Shown: positions 32,129-41,416, numbered from the stretch's first letter. The stretch is DNA of 64,000 nucleotides from Natronobiforma cellulositropha (GCF_025629245.1 NZ_JANZXN010000015.1:354615-418614), one strand, 5' to 3'. The notes: a model not told the origin generated them from the letters alone. Program-made: numbers and translations.

Positions 32129-33061
32129 ATGTCACTCGTCTTGCCGAGCGAACTCGTCGTCGACGACTTTCTGCCGACGTTTCGGGCGATGCTCGCCACA
32201 CGGCTCTCGGACCGGGGGATGACCCAACAGGAGATCGCCGCCAACCTCGGCGTCACACAGGCGGCGATCAGCAAGTACGTGGGCGGGGGCGCAGGCGGTG
32301 ACGACCGGTTCCGTGACGACCCGGACACCGCCGCCACCGCCGACCGCATCGCCGACGGTCTCGCCGAGGGTGACCTCGAGCCCTACGACGCGCTCGCCGA
32401 GACACTCGCGCTCGTCCACCGACTCACAGACCGCGGGCCGATCTGTGCGCTCCACGAGGAGGCGATGCCCGCACTCGCCGGACTCGGCTGTGACCTCTGC
32501 GTGCGCGGACTCGACCCGGACGCCCAGCGCGAACGCGAGACGCTCGCGACCGTCCGGAAGGCTGCACGGACGCTGGCGACGATTCCCGGTGTTGCCGCGT
32601 ACATTCCGAACGTCGGCACGAACGTCGGCATGGCCCTCCCCGAGGCGAGCGACCCGACCGACGTGGCGGCGATTCCCGGCCGGATCTACGAACTCAACGG
32701 CCGTGTCGAAATCCCCGCGGGTCCCGAGTTCGGGGCCTCGAGACACGTCTCGACGGCGATCCTCGCCGCGAGTGCCGTCGACGGGACCGTCCTCGGCGCG
32801 GTCAACGTCGCGACCGACGACGCGCTGCTCGCGGCCGCTCGAGCGCTGGGTATCGAACCGCTCGAGTTCGACCCCGACTACGCAGACCGGGGTGCACACC
32901 TCCGTGAGCGCTTCGACGCGGTTGGCGGCGTCCCGCGAGTGGTCTACCACCGCGGCGCGTTCGGCATCGAGCCCGCGACCTACGTCTTCGGGGAGAGCGC
33001 GCTCGAGGCGGTCTCACGGGTTGGAGAGCTGGTCGAGTTCGCTTCCAGGGACGACCGCTGA
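32129..33061 (+). CDS. thiR: HTH-ThiN transcriptional regulator (ThiR type)
   Basis: 310 residues. Residues ~1-60 hold an XRE-like helix-turn-helix (LSDRGMTQQEIAANLGVTQA followed by AISKYVGG). After a linker comes a Cys-rich segment, LCVRGLD near CDL, and a C-terminal ThiN-like domain (VRKAARTLATIPGVAAYIPN, NVGMALPEASDPTDVAAIPG, GRVEIPAGPEFGASRHVSTA). ThiN is the thiamine-phosphate synthase fold. Such fusions are archaeal regulators of thiamine genes that use the ThiN domain to sense thiamine phosphates. The effector and targets here are inferred. It is divergent from the second PhnD gene. Confidence 0.85.
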   Translation: MSLVLPSELVVDDFLPTFRAMLATRLSDRGMTQQEIAANLGVTQAAISKYVGGGAGGDDRFRDDPDTAATADRIADGLAEGDLEPYDALAETLALVHRLTDRGPICALHEEAMPALAGLGCDLCVRGLDPDAQRERETLATVRKAARTLATIPGVAAYIPNVGTNVGMALPEASDPTDVAAIPGRIYELNGRVEIPAGPEFGASRHVSTAILAASAVDGTVLGAVNVATDDALLAAARALGIEPLEFDPDYADRGAHLRERFDAVGGVPRVVYHRGAFGIEPATYVFGESALEAVSRVGELVEFASRDDR

Positions 33062-33155
33062 GCGGGGTGCTCTACCCGGCCGCCGGGTCGCGGTAGACAG
33101 TATTGAATATAAATATGTTTCGGTGACTTGCCGACCGGCGCAGTCGGTGGTCCCC

Positions 33156-33162
33156 TATATTG
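33156..33162 (+). promoter_or_regulatory. TATA-like box before the 425-aa lipoprotein gene
   Basis: TATATTG, 25-31 nt upstream of the ATG at 33187. A second AT-rich cluster (AATATAAATATG, about 33105-33116) lies further upstream in the gap after the ThiR-type gene. Confidence 0.4.
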
Positions 33163-33186
33163 TCCAGCCGTGTGATGCTCGAGTCG

Positions 33187-34464
33187 ATGCGATCACGAGA
33201 GACGGAACGACGTGGCGGTCGAGGGCGGCGGGCAGTCCTCCGGTCTGCCGGTAGTGCACTGGCGACAGGGATCGCGGCCTCGGTTTCGGGGTGTCTCGCG
33301 TCGATGCCCACCCTCGGCCAGCAGGTCCGGTACGAACCGGTCGACGTCCCCGAACCCGACGAACCGCGCTACCGCGAGTGGATCCCCGCCCCCTCCGCGA
33401 TCGAGACCGACGGGGCCGACTGGGGCGGACTCTTCCACACCGCTCCCGGTGAAGTCGGAGACGGGACCGTCGGGACGCGACTCTCCCCGCTCGAGGCGTT
33501 CGCGAACGCGCAGGTCGATCACGTCGGTATCGGCTACGACGGATACGAGCACGTCGTCAGCGTCGGGCCGGCCGTCGTCGGTCTCGGCTCGTTCGACGCC
33601 GAACCCGTCCGCGAGGCAGTCCTCGACCGGGGCTTCGAGCGCGTCGACTCCTACGAGGGGTACGACCGTTTCGAGCGGACCGACCCCGCGAGCGCCGTGG
33701 CCGTCCGCGACGGAACGGTCGTCTGCCGTCGCCGCGGCCGACTCGGGGAGCGACCCGAGATGGACACCATCGAAGCGGTGATCGACGCCGGTGACGGTCG
33801 GCTCGAGCGTCGCCACGAGGTCGACGAGGGCTTCGACGCGCTCACTCGAGCGGTCGGTGCGTACCCGACGGTCCAGTTGTTCGACTCGGGTGGCTTTCTC
33901 ACCGACCAGCTCGAGGACGAACTCGGCGTCGAGCGGGCCGTACACGCCTACGCGTTCGACGACGACGGCGTGTACTTCCAGTCGACTTACCTCGTCGACG
34001 ACGGGCTCGGAGTTTCGCCCCACCACGTCGAGGACGCCCTCGCCCACGACAGCCGCGCCATCGACGCCTATGCGGTCGAGGTGTCGATCGACGAGCCGTT
34101 CGTTCGGGTCGACATGCAAGAGTCCCACGAACAGTTTCGCAACCGCGTCGGTGATGCAGAGTCGACGGTCTATCCACGGGTCACGTGGACCGTCGAGCAC
34201 AACGGCGACCGACTCGAGGTGACCCACGGCGGCGGCGACTCCGTCGACGCGGAACGCCTGACGCTCTACTATGATTCCCGCTCCCGGAGTGACCCAGGTA
34301 TCGATCACCAGTTCGGAGACGAGTTCGAGACCGTCTCCGTCGGCGACTCGGTCGTCGTCGACGTCTCCGAGGCACCACCCGACGACTCCGTAGCGCTGCT
34401 CTACAGTCCGCCGGATACGAACAACGCCGCTGTCGTGATTCGAGTACCACTGGAGCGTACATGA
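33187..34464 (+). CDS. large exported lipoprotein of unknown function
   Basis: 425 residues from ATG 33187 (MRSRETERRGGRGRRAVLRS); starts at 33175 and 33160 are also open. The N-terminus has an Arg-rich, RR-containing signal and a lipobox ending SVSGC (residue ~35). The mature domain is acidic and repetitive in character: FANAQVDHVGIGYDGYEHVV, VLDRGFERVDSYEGYDRFER, ATPase-free. It includes paired segments that look like duplicated alpha/beta units (AFANAQ ... AVAVRDG and ALTRAVGAYPTVQLFDSGG ... VYFQSTYLV). The C-terminal 90 residues are beta-rich and could be an Ig-like domain. No function recognised. Confidence 0.65.
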   Translation: MRSRETERRGGRGRRAVLRSAGSALATGIAASVSGCLASMPTLGQQVRYEPVDVPEPDEPRYREWIPAPSAIETDGADWGGLFHTAPGEVGDGTVGTRLSPLEAFANAQVDHVGIGYDGYEHVVSVGPAVVGLGSFDAEPVREAVLDRGFERVDSYEGYDRFERTDPASAVAVRDGTVVCRRRGRLGERPEMDTIEAVIDAGDGRLERRHEVDEGFDALTRAVGAYPTVQLFDSGGFLTDQLEDELGVERAVHAYAFDDDGVYFQSTYLVDDGLGVSPHHVEDALAHDSRAIDAYAVEVSIDEPFVRVDMQESHEQFRNRVGDAESTVYPRVTWTVEHNGDRLEVTHGGGDSVDAERLTLYYDSRSRSDPGIDHQFGDEFETVSVGDSVVVDVSEAPPDDSVALLYSPPDTNNAAVVIRVPLERT

Positions 34465-34502
34465 TCGATCCGACCGTCCGACTGCCACGACCCCCCACCG
34501 AC

Positions 34503-34531
34503 GGTCCCCTCGTTCCAGCGACGAGGGGACC
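34503..34531. repeat. perfect 11-bp hairpin between lipoprotein and winged-helix genes
   Basis: GGTCCCCTCGT (34503-34513) and ACGAGGGGACC (34521-34531) pair exactly around a 7-nt loop, 38 bp after the lipoprotein stop and 52 bp before the next start. It could terminate the first transcript or regulate the second. It is the strongest simple hairpin in this part of the window. Confidence 0.55.
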
Positions 34532-34583
34532 GCGATACCCCCGAAACGCGAGCCGCCGACAGGCCGAAGCCATTACGTGTCAC

Positions 34584-34946
34584 ATGTCCGATCAACCGAA
34601 CGTGAACGAGGAGCCGACGCTCGAGACCGTCCTCTCGGTGCTCGAAGACGAGTACGCGCGTGCGATCCTCGAGGCGACCCGAACCGATCCCCTGTCGGCG
34701 AACGAACTGTCCGACCGGAGCGACGCCTCACTGTCGACCGTCTGCCGCCGCCTCGAGCGACTCGAAGCGGTGAGCCTCGTTCGCGAGCGAACCCGGCCAC
34801 GAGCGGACGGCCACCACGACACCGTCTACGTGGCCACCCTCGAGGAGTTCCGGCTCCGGCTCGAGCCCGACGGGTTCACGTTCGACTTGCGACGCGACGA
34901 GGAAGACGTCGCCGACCGACTCAGGCGGCTGTGGGGTGACCTCTGA
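34584..34946 (+). CDS. winged-helix transcriptional regulator (ArsR-like fold)
   Basis: 120 residues from ATG 34584 (MSDQPNVNEEPTLETVLSVL). The frame is open back to 34461, but that part is Pro/Arg-rich and contains the 11-bp hairpin. HTH region YARAILEATRTDPLSANELS with SDASLSTVCRRLERLEAVSLV is an ArsR-type winged helix; the wing carries RTRPRADGHHDTVYVATL. It abuts the following membrane-protein gene without a single spacer nucleotide. This pairing with a small membrane protein is common in haloarchaea. Its ligand or target is unknown. Confidence 0.8.
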   Translation: MSDQPNVNEEPTLETVLSVLEDEYARAILEATRTDPLSANELSDRSDASLSTVCRRLERLEAVSLVRERTRPRADGHHDTVYVATLEEFRLRLEPDGFTFDLRRDEEDVADRLRRLWGDL

Positions 34947-35264
34947 ATGCTCGAGTGGCTCGAGACCGTTCGCCCGATCGAACTCGCCGTCGGTGCACTC
35001 GCCACGGGGGCGACGCTGATCGGTCTCTACATCGGTTATCAGGCCTTTCGTGCCTGGGGCCGTCACCGCGACCCTTCGATGCGGTATCTCGCCGTCGGAC
35101 TCTTCTTGCTGACGGCCGTCACGTATTCGACGGCCCTCCTCGGAACGGTTCTCGTCCACCTGCGCCTACTCTCGCTGCCACAGCAGGACTGGTTCTGGCT
35201 CGCGGTGCACGCCTCGCAGTTCGCCGGTCTCGTGTTGATCGCCTACGCGCTACACAGACGGTGA
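34947..35264 (+). CDS. small membrane protein paired with winged-helix gene (DUF7521-like)
   Basis: 105 residues with three hydrophobic helices: IELAVGALATGATLIGLYIG, YLAVGLFLLTAVTYSTALLG, and FWLAVHASQFAGLVLIAYAL. A short basic C-terminus (HRR) follows. I recall this type of three-helix protein as DUF7521, typically encoded directly after an ArsR-like regulator. Start at the ATG touching the previous stop, so translation is coupled. It may relay membrane state to the regulator, which is speculation. Confidence 0.7.
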   Translation: MLEWLETVRPIELAVGALATGATLIGLYIGYQAFRAWGRHRDPSMRYLAVGLFLLTAVTYSTALLGTVLVHLRLLSLPQQDWFWLAVHASQFAGLVLIAYALHRR

Positions 35265-35332
35265 CGGTCACACGACACCCGCGGCTCTATTACCGTGCGT
35301 CACAGGCTGGAAATCGCGAAAAATCGTCCGTC

Positions 35333-36139
35333 TCAGAGCATGCTCTCGAAGTCCTCGAGCGAGTAGGACGGCTCTGCGCCGCGGCGGTCGAGGACTTCGT
35401 TGGCGAGCAACCAGTAGACGACCGACAGCGCCTTGCGCCCCTTGTTGTTCGTCGGGACGACGAGGTCGACGTTGCTGGTCTGGTTGTTCGAGTCACACAT
35501 CGCGATGACGGGGATACCGACGGTGATCGCCTCTTTGACCGCCTGGGCGTCACCGATCGGGTCGGTCACCACGACGACGTCGGGCTCGATGTAGCCCTTG
35601 TACTTCGGGTTCGTCAGCGTACCGGGGATGAACCGGCCGGTGCGCGCGCGGGCACCGACGGCCTCGGCGAACTTCTCCGCCGGGAACCGCCCGTACTGGC
35701 GCGAGGAGGTGACGAGGATCTGCTCGGGGGCGTAGTTCGCGAGGAAGTCCGCGGCCGTACGGATGCGGCCGTCGGTCTTCGAGACGTCGAGCACGTAGAG
35801 ACCGTCGGTTCGGACGCGGTGGATGAACCGCTCCATGTCCTTGGTCTTCTGCTGGGTCCCGATGTGAACACCAGCCCCGAGGTAGTCCTCGACGGGGATG
35901 AGGAGGTCTGCCTCCTCGTCGCTCATGACGTCGTCGTCGAGCGTCGGCCCCTCGTCTTCGGGTTCCTCGTCGGTCGTTTCGGCCTCGACGTCGTCCGTCT
36001 CGGCGTCCTGTTCGTCTACTGGCTCGATGGTCTCCTCCTCGGCGGAGCCGGCGGCGGGTCCAGCCCCCTCGGCTGGCTCCTCGTCGATCTCCGCCTCGGC
36101 GGCCTCGAGCCCTTCCTGTGGTGCGTCGTTGTCGGTCAT
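35333..36139 (-). CDS. rpsB: small ribosomal subunit protein uS2 (S2)
   Basis: 268 residues. The body begins near residue 67 ([20 protein letters not shown]), followed by [43 protein letters not shown] and [22 protein letters not shown], the standard archaeal S2 motifs. The first ~65 residues are an acidic, low-complexity extension ([20 protein letters not shown]), a halophilic addition. It is the last gene of the tRNA-Ser-to-S2 operon before the inserted region, and its ATG overlaps the enolase stop by 4 nt. Confidence 0.96.
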   Translation of the reverse strand: MTDNDAPQEGLEAAEAEIDEEPAEGAGPAAGSAEEETIEPVDEQDAETDDVEAETTDEEPEDEGPTLDDDVMSDEEADLLIPVEDYLGAGVHIGTQQKTKDMERFIHRVRTDGLYVLDVSKTDGRIRTAADFLANYAPEQILVTSSRQYGRFPAEKFAEAVGARARTGRFIPGTLTNPKYKGYIEPDVVVVTDPIGDAQAVKEAITVGIPVIAMCDSNNQTSNVDLVVPTNNKGRKALSVVYWLLANEVLDRRGAEPSYSLEDFESML

Positions 36140-37341
36140 GTCGCGTCGTCTGCGATTCTGATGAGTTCGTTGAGTTTCGCGGTTCGCTCGCCGCCGACGG
36201 CACCCGTCTTGATGAACGGTGCGTCGGTCGCGACGGCGAGGTGTGCAATCGTCGCGTCCTCGGTCTCGCCCGAACGGTGGGAGATAACCGAGTCGTAGCC
36301 GTGGTCTCGAGCGAGTTCGATCGCGTCGAAGGCGTCGGTGAGCGTCCCGATCTGGTTCGGTTTGATCAGGATACTGTTTGCCGCACCGATCTCGATTCCC
36401 TCGGCGAGTCGCTCGGTGTTGGTGACGAAGAGGTCGTCCCCGCAGACGAGCGTCCGGTCACCGACGCGCTCGGTGAGCGTGGCGAACGCCTCGTAGTCGT
36501 TCTCGTCGAGGGGGTCCTCGACGTAGACGAGGTCGTACTCCTCGACGAGGTCGGCGATGTAGTCGATCTGCTCGTCGGTGTCTCGCGTCGTGTCGCTGTA
36601 CTCGTAGACACCGGCGTCGGCGTCGTACATCTCGGCAGCGGCGACGTCGAGTCCGAAACGGATCTCGAAGCCGACCTCGTCTTCGACCGTCGAGACGGCC
36701 GTCTCGACGAGTTCGAACGCGTCGGCGTCGTCGATCGACGGTGCCCACGCGCCTTCGTCGCCCTTCCCGCAGGCCTCGCCGCGCTCGGCGAGCAGCGAGG
36801 AGACCTCCGCGTGGACGGCGGCGTTGGCGAACACCGCGTCGGCGACGCTCGGCGCGCCAACGGGTGCCGAGAGGAACTCCTGGATGTCGGTCGCGTCGGC
36901 GGCGTGTTCGCCACCGCCGACGACGTTGCCGAACGGGATGGGGAAGTTCTCGCCGCGGAAGGTGCCACCCAGGTGCTGATAGAGCGGTGCACCGAGGACG
37001 TCGGCGCCGGCTTTCGCTGCGGCCATCGAGATGGCGACCGCACTGTTCGCGCCGATGCGCGAGAAGTCGTCGGTGCCGTCGGCGGCGCGAAGTATGGTGT
37101 CGACCTCGCGCTGGTTGCCGGCGTAGGTCTCGCCGACGAGGCGCGGCACGGCGTGTTCGCGAGCCGCTGCGATGGCCTCACCGGCCGGCCGTTCGATCGC
37201 CTCGTATTCGCCGGTGCTGGCACCCGAGGGCGCTGCAGCGCGGCCGAACCCGCCGCTCTCGGTGAGCACGTCGGCTTCGACGGTCGAGTTCCCACGCGAA
37301 TCCAGAATCTCTCTGAGTCGAACGTCTGTGATGAGCGTCAT
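36136..37341 (-). CDS. eno: enolase (phosphopyruvate hydratase)
   Basis: 401 residues from ATG 37341. It converts 2-phosphoglycerate to phosphoenolpyruvate. It has N-terminal [17 protein letters not shown], the GASTGEYEA loop, metal ligands in [14 protein letters not shown] and [14 protein letters not shown], catalytic Lys in [15 protein letters not shown] and the His/Ser region [20 protein letters not shown]. It is located in the ribosomal-RNAP operon between rpoK and rpsB, the conserved haloarchaeal arrangement; the ATG shares one base with the rpoK stop. Confidence 0.96.
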   Translation of the reverse strand: MTLITDVRLREILDSRGNSTVEADVLTESGGFGRAAAPSGASTGEYEAIERPAGEAIAAAREHAVPRLVGETYAGNQREVDTILRAADGTDDFSRIGANSAVAISMAAAKAGADVLGAPLYQHLGGTFRGENFPIPFGNVVGGGEHAADATDIQEFLSAPVGAPSVADAVFANAAVHAEVSSLLAERGEACGKGDEGAWAPSIDDADAFELVETAVSTVEDEVGFEIRFGLDVAAAEMYDADAGVYEYSDTTRDTDEQIDYIADLVEEYDLVYVEDPLDENDYEAFATLTERVGDRTLVCGDDLFVTNTERLAEGIEIGAANSILIKPNQIGTLTDAFDAIELARDHGYDSVISHRSGETEDATIAHLAVATDAPFIKTGAVGGERTAKLNELIRIADDAT

Positions 37342-37520
37342 TAGTTGTTCCCTCGGTGGACGGTGAACGGGAGCACACCCGCGTCGTACTCTTCGGCGGC
37401 GATCAGAATCGGTTCTGAGAGGTCGGTGTCGGTCAACACCGGCGCGCCGTAGGACACCTGCAGCGCTCGAGCGCCGAGGATGCGAGCCTTCTCGTAGCGG
37501 TTGTATCGTTGTCCTTGCAT
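37341..37520 (-). CDS. rpoK: RNA polymerase subunit K (Rpo6/RpoK)
   Basis: 59 residues. [20 protein letters not shown], then QVSYGAPVL and [19 protein letters not shown]: this is the conserved RpoK/Rpb6/omega segment that folds around the large RNAP subunit to promote assembly. It lies between rpoN and eno with one-base overlaps at both ends, so it is translationally coupled. Confidence 0.95.
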   Translation of the reverse strand: MQGQRYNRYEKARILGARALQVSYGAPVLTDTDLSEPILIAAEEYDAGVLPFTVHRGNN

Positions 37521-37714
37521 TATTGGTACGGTGAGACGACGTCGACGAGGTCGGTGTGACTGACGAGCATCCGCCGACAGCAGTAGCGCTCGACACCGAG
37601 TTCGTCGAGTACCTCCTGTGGGTCCTCTTCACCCTCTTTCGCACGCGTGTCGAACTCCTCCCAGTGCTCGCCGACGACGTTACCGCACGTGAAACACCGG
37701 ACCGGTACCATCAT
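37520..37714 (-). CDS. rpoN: RNA polymerase subunit N (Rpo10/RpoN)
   Basis: 64 residues beginning [21 protein letters not shown]. The zinc-binding pairs CFTCG at the N-terminus and YCCRRMLV near the C-terminus are the RpoN/Rpb10 signature. Adjacent ATGs at 37714 and 37711 are both possible; the MMVPVRC start is the usual one in haloarchaea. It lies 12 nt downstream of rpsI in the operon. Confidence 0.96.
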   Translation of the reverse strand: MMVPVRCFTCGNVVGEHWEEFDTRAKEGEEDPQEVLDELGVERYCCRRMLVSHTDLVDVVSPYQ

Positions 37715-37726
37715 ATCCTGGTCACC

Positions 37727-38125
37727 TCAGCGGTAGGATTTCTGGTAGCGGGCCCGTGCGCCTGGGCCGCCCCACTTCTTGGGTTCGGACTGGCGAACGT
37801 CGTTGACCAGCAGCGAGCGGTCGAACTCCATGAACGCATCACGGAGTTCGGCGTCGTTCTGGTACTGGACGATGCCGCGTGCGATAGCGGTACGGACGGC
37901 GTCTGCCTGCCCGCTGATCCCGCCACCGTCGACGCGGACGTCGACGTCGATCCCGTCGCGAAGCTCGTCGCCCGCGATGCGGAACGGCTCGAGCATCTTC
38001 AGACGCGACATCTCGGGTTCGACCAGCTCGACCGGCTGGGAGTTGATCCGTACCCGACCCTCGCCCTCACGTACGGTTGCGCGGGCGACGGCCGTCTTCT
38101 TCTTGCCACTCGTGTTCGTTACCAT
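37727..38125 (-). CDS. rpsI: small ribosomal subunit protein uS9 (S9)
   Basis: 132 residues, with [40 protein letters not shown] and the basic C-terminal [20 protein letters not shown] whose tail reaches the ribosomal P site. The start overlaps the rplM stop by 7 nt, so translation is coupled. Confidence 0.97.
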   Translation of the reverse strand: MVTNTSGKKKTAVARATVREGEGRVRINSQPVELVEPEMSRLKMLEPFRIAGDELRDGIDVDVRVDGGGISGQADAVRTAIARGIVQYQNDAELRDAFMEFDRSLLVNDVRQSEPKKWGGPGARARYQKSYR

Positions 38126-38562
38126 GTGACGTTTGCTCCGAGTTGTTCTGCGATTTCGTGTAAGTGCACGAATCGGATGTTCGAGAGGCGATCCAGCGAC
38201 GTGTCCGCGAGGACCTCGCCGTCTTCCTCGTACGGGTTGCCGACGTAGACGCGAACGTTCGAGAGCGCCTCTCGTCCGCGCGGCTTCTTGTACGGAATCA
38301 TGCCGCGAACGGCCCGCTTGAAGATCATGTCCGGCCGTTTCGGGTAGTACGGCCCGCTGTCGGAGCCGAGGTGAAGCCGGGTGCGGTAGGTCTCGAAGAC
38401 GTCCTCTTTGTCGCCGGTGATGACGGCGTCTTCGGCGTTAACGATCGCGATGCGCTCGCCCTCGAGCGCGCGCTTTGCGACCTGGCTCGCGACGCGACCG
38501 AGAATGCAGTCGCGCGCGTCGACGATCACGTCGGCGTCGAACTCCGCGGCGCTCGCACTCAT
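38119..38562 (-). CDS. rplM: large ribosomal subunit protein uL13 (L13)
   Basis: 147 residues, with [20 protein letters not shown] and the conserved block [20 protein letters not shown]. The ATG overlaps the rpl18e stop by 4 nt in the chain L18e-L13-S9. Confidence 0.97.
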   Translation of the reverse strand: MSASAAEFDADVIVDARDCILGRVASQVAKRALEGERIAIVNAEDAVITGDKEDVFETYRTRLHLGSDSGPYYPKRPDMIFKRAVRGMIPYKKPRGREALSNVRVYVGNPYEEDGEVLADTSLDRLSNIRFVHLHEIAEQLGANVTW

Positions 38563-38912
38563 GCGATCACCCGTACGCCGCTGCCGTCTGGGTTCTCTTC
38601 GAGCAACTGCTCGAGCGGTACTGACTGGCCGACCTGATCGATCTTGGTCGCGGCCGACGACGAGAAGTCGACGGCGGCGACGGTGACGTTCTTCTGGAGT
38701 GCGCCGGATCCCAGCACCTTGCCGGGAACGACGACGGTCTCTTCTTCACGTGCGTATCGCTCGATCCGCCCCAGGTTCACCTCCGCGTGGCTCGCTCGGG
38801 GCTTCTCGAGACGGTCGGCGATATCTCGCCAGACGTCGGCGTCGGCCTCGCGAGAGGTCGACTTCAACTCGGCGATGAGATCGGTGAGTCTCGGATTCGT
38901 TTTACTACTCAT
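38559..38912 (-). CDS. rpl18e: large ribosomal subunit protein eL18 (L18e)
   Basis: 117 residues, full length: [40 protein letters not shown] and [20 protein letters not shown] are the family blocks. First protein gene after tRNA-Leu; the gap of 81 nt contains no other gene. Confidence 0.96.
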   Translation of the reverse strand: MSSKTNPRLTDLIAELKSTSREADADVWRDIADRLEKPRASHAEVNLGRIERYAREEETVVVPGKVLGSGALQKNVTVAAVDFSSSAATKIDQVGQSVPLEQLLEENPDGSGVRVIA

Positions 38913-38993
38913 TGATGTCCTCCGTAGTGGTTGCGTGGAACCGACGCGGTCGAGAGCGTCCCGACTCGGCGTCCGGTTCCGGAGAGAAGTGGA

Positions 38994-39078
38994 TGCAGGG
39001 AGCAGGATTTGAACCTGCGGACTCCTACGAGACAGCGCCCTGAACGCTGCGCCGTTGGCCAGACTTGGCTATCCCTGC
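38994..39078 (-). tRNA. tRNA-Leu (anticodon CAG)
   Basis: 85 nt with the long variable arm of class II tRNAs. Acceptor GCAGGGA/TCCCTGC with discriminator A, anticodon stem CAGCG/CGCTG around TTCAGGG (anticodon CAG), T arm with GGTTCAAATCC. It lies inside the ribosomal cluster between rpoD and rpl18e, as is known for halophilic archaea. It may be processed from the polycistronic RNA. The 128-bp gap to rpoD may hold an additional promoter. Confidence 0.96.
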
Positions 39079-39206
39079 GTGCACTTCCGTCTACTTCTCG
39101 CCCCTTCAAACCCCTTTCGATTCGCTCGCTCGAGACGACGCCGCGGCTCTCGTAGCTCACGGGACCGCAGAGCGCCGTCGTAGGGTGGGAGGGGCGTTCG
39201 ATCATG

Positions 39207-39956
39207 TTACAACTGCACCGCGTCTTCGAGTTCGCGTGCGCGCTGCTCGAGCGAGTCGATCGCTCGCGTGACGAGTTCTTCGACCGAGAACGAGCCGTCG
39301 GTCTCGACGTGGAAGACGAAGGCGTTCGGAACGTCCTCGATGCGTACCTCCTTACCGGGGTAGCGCACGGTGAGGTCGTGGTCGAACTCGCTGGTCGGAA
39401 CCAGCTCGCCGTCGTCTTCGATGACGCCGCGAACGATGTGTGGCTCCTCGTCCTCGAACTGGTCTCGGTCGCCGACGACCTCGACACGCTGGAGGTGACG
39501 GTAGCCGACCGCCACGCCGCCCTGGTGTCTCGCGTGAGACTTCCCGCGGTCCATCGCCGCATCGGCCTCGGCCTCGAGTCGCTGGCCGTCTTTGAGGTCG
39601 ATGATCGGCACGTTCAGGTCTGCGGGTTTCACCAGCTCGTCACTCGAGACGAAGTCGCCCGAGTAGGCCGTTCCCGGTCCCTCGACGTCGATCGCGAGCG
39701 TGACGGTGTCGCCCTCGACGAACTCGCCTTCCGGTGGCGTCGTCAGGGGGATCAGCCCCATTCTGAGCGCGATCTGTTCGTCGAACATCACCGAGGAGTT
39801 CTCGATGAACCGGACCTCGTCGATGGCCATGGTGGGAACGTCGGCGACCATCGCCCGGCGGATGCCGTTGGCGAACGCCGGCGTCACTCCACGGACGAGA
39901 AAGCGCGCTTTTCGCTCCTCGCGTTCGACGAACTCGACGTCGTATGCAGGTGCCAT
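39207..39956 (-). CDS. rpoD: RNA polymerase subunit D (Rpo3/RpoD)
   Basis: 249 residues. Alpha-like N-terminal domain with [40 protein letters not shown] and HRMGLIPL-like [18 protein letters not shown]. The insert domain that carries an iron-sulfur cluster in some archaea has no Cys set here, so the cluster is absent. The C-terminal part ends with [20 protein letters not shown]. Forms the RNAP assembly platform with subunits L, N and P. It starts 4 bp before the rpsK stop. Confidence 0.95.
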   Translation of the reverse strand: MAPAYDVEFVEREERKARFLVRGVTPAFANGIRRAMVADVPTMAIDEVRFIENSSVMFDEQIALRMGLIPLTTPPEGEFVEGDTVTLAIDVEGPGTAYSGDFVSSDELVKPADLNVPIIDLKDGQRLEAEADAAMDRGKSHARHQGGVAVGYRHLQRVEVVGDRDQFEDEEPHIVRGVIEDDGELVPTSEFDHDLTVRYPGKEVRIEDVPNAFVFHVETDGSFSVEELVTRAIDSLEQRARELEDAVQL

Positions 39957-39960
39957 GGGT

Positions 39961-40344
39961 TCAGTATCCGCCTTTTCCTTTCGGTGCTCGCGACCCGTCG
40001 TGTGGGATCGGCGTCACGTCTTCGATGCGGCCGATTTCGATGCCCGCACGCGCGAGCGCTCGGATCGTCGCCTGCGCACCGGGACCGGGCGACTTCTGGA
40101 GGTTGCCGCCGGGACCACGGACTCGGATGTGGAGTCCGGTGATGCCCGCGGCCTTGACCTCCTCTGCGATGCTATCGGCCATCTGCATCGCCGCGTAGGG
40201 CGACGCTTCGTCGCGGTTCTGTTTCACTGCCGTCCCGCCGGAGGACTTCGCGATGGTCTCGGCGCCCGTGAGGTCGGTCACGGTCATGACGGTGTTGTTG
40301 AACGATGCGTGCACGTGGGCGACGCCCCATTTCTCGTCTGCCAT
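39961..40344 (-). CDS. rpsK: small ribosomal subunit protein uS11 (S11)
   Basis: 127 residues from ATG 40344 ([20 protein letters not shown]), with [40 protein letters not shown] and the C-terminus [17 protein letters not shown]. The open frame continues upstream through rpsD but this start is the family's. It begins 1 nt before the rpsD stop. Confidence 0.97.
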   Translation of the reverse strand: MADEKWGVAHVHASFNNTVMTVTDLTGAETIAKSSGGTAVKQNRDEASPYAAMQMADSIAEEVKAAGITGLHIRVRGPGGNLQKSPGPGAQATIRALARAGIEIGRIEDVTPIPHDGSRAPKGKGGY

Positions 40345-40345
40345 G

Positions 40346-40867
40346 TTATTGTCCCTCCGCACGTTCCGGGTGCAGTTCGTCCGCGAGCGGACTGTTCTCC
40401 TCGAACGCGACGAGGTCCTCCTCGTCGACGTCGACGACGTACGACGGTACACAGTGGCGCTGGCCGTCGACGACGATGTGGCCGTGGAGAATGAACTGTC
40501 GTGCCTGCTGGGGCGTGTTCGCCAGCCCCTTGCGGTAGGCGACCGTCTGGAGCCTGCGCTCGAGAACGTCTTCGACCTCGAGCGAGAGGATGTCACCGAG
40601 GTCTGCGCCCTCGTCGAGGACGCCGATCCGGCTCAGCCGTCCGAGGAACTCCTCGGTTCGGCGGACGACGACCTCGTCGTCCTGGGCCTGGGCGAGGAGG
40701 TCTCGAGCCTCGCGTCGGTACGAGCGCAGTTCCGACTGCGCGCGCCAGAGTTCCTCTTTGTTCTTCAGGCCGTAGCGGTCGAGCAACGAGTGCTCGGTGG
40801 CGATGCGTTCGCCCTGGTAGGGGTGATTCGGCGTCTCGTACTGTTTGGTGTTCGAGCCGAGCGCCAT
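40346..40867 (-). CDS. rpsD: small ribosomal subunit protein uS4 (S4)
   Basis: 173 residues. The S4 RNA-binding domain is visible as [20 protein letters not shown], continuing [21 protein letters not shown]. The N-terminus [20 protein letters not shown] is archaeal. It shares one base with the rpsM stop. Confidence 0.97.
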   Translation of the reverse strand: MALGSNTKQYETPNHPYQGERIATEHSLLDRYGLKNKEELWRAQSELRSYRREARDLLAQAQDDEVVVRRTEEFLGRLSRIGVLDEGADLGDILSLEVEDVLERRLQTVAYRKGLANTPQQARQFILHGHIVVDGQRHCVPSYVVDVDEEDLVAFEENSPLADELHPERAEGQ

Positions 40868-41370
40868 TATTCGTCACCACCCTCTTCGGCCTCTTCACGG
40901 ATCTGTTCGACGTTGACTCCGATGGTCCCCTCCGTACGGCCGGTAGACTTGGTTCGCTGTCCGCGGACCTTCTGGCCGCGCATGTGGCGAACGCCCTTGT
41001 AGGAGCTGATCATCTTCATCCGGTTGATGTCCTGCTGACGGGTCAGCTGGAGATCGTTGCCGATCTCGTGGCTCGTCTTGCCGGTGTAGAAGTCGTGCTG
41101 GCGGTTCGCAAGCCAGTCTGGGACCTCTTCGGCGTAACTCTCTACGGTTTCGACGACGTCCTCGATCTCCGACTCGTCGAGTCGACCGAACGTCGCGGTT
41201 CGGTCGACACCGGCTTTCTCGGCGATGATGCGGGCGGTCCGTCGACCGATCCCGTTCATCTCCGAGAGCGAGCGCTCGACGGACTTCGTCCCGTCTAGGT
41301 CTGTCCGACCGATCCGGACGAAGTACTGGATGTCGTCGTCCTGTTGTTCTTGAGGTTCTTCCTCGCTCAT
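40867..41370 (-). CDS. rpsM: small ribosomal subunit protein uS13 (S13)
   Basis: 167 residues, with a ~12-residue acidic Gln-rich N-terminal extension before [40 protein letters not shown] and the C-terminal [20 protein letters not shown] are the S13 motifs (subunit-bridge and P-site contacts). First protein gene of the operon; 112 nt separate it from tRNA-Ser. Confidence 0.97.
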   Translation of the reverse strand: MSEEEPQEQQDDDIQYFVRIGRTDLDGTKSVERSLSEMNGIGRRTARIIAEKAGVDRTATFGRLDESEIEDVVETVESYAEEVPDWLANRQHDFYTGKTSHEIGNDLQLTRQQDINRMKMISSYKGVRHMRGQKVRGQRTKSTGRTEGTIGVNVEQIREEAEEGGDE

Positions 41371-41416
41371 GTGTTGTGTCTGTTGTCTGGTGTGTGTGCG
41401 ATTCGAGTCCGTGTCT

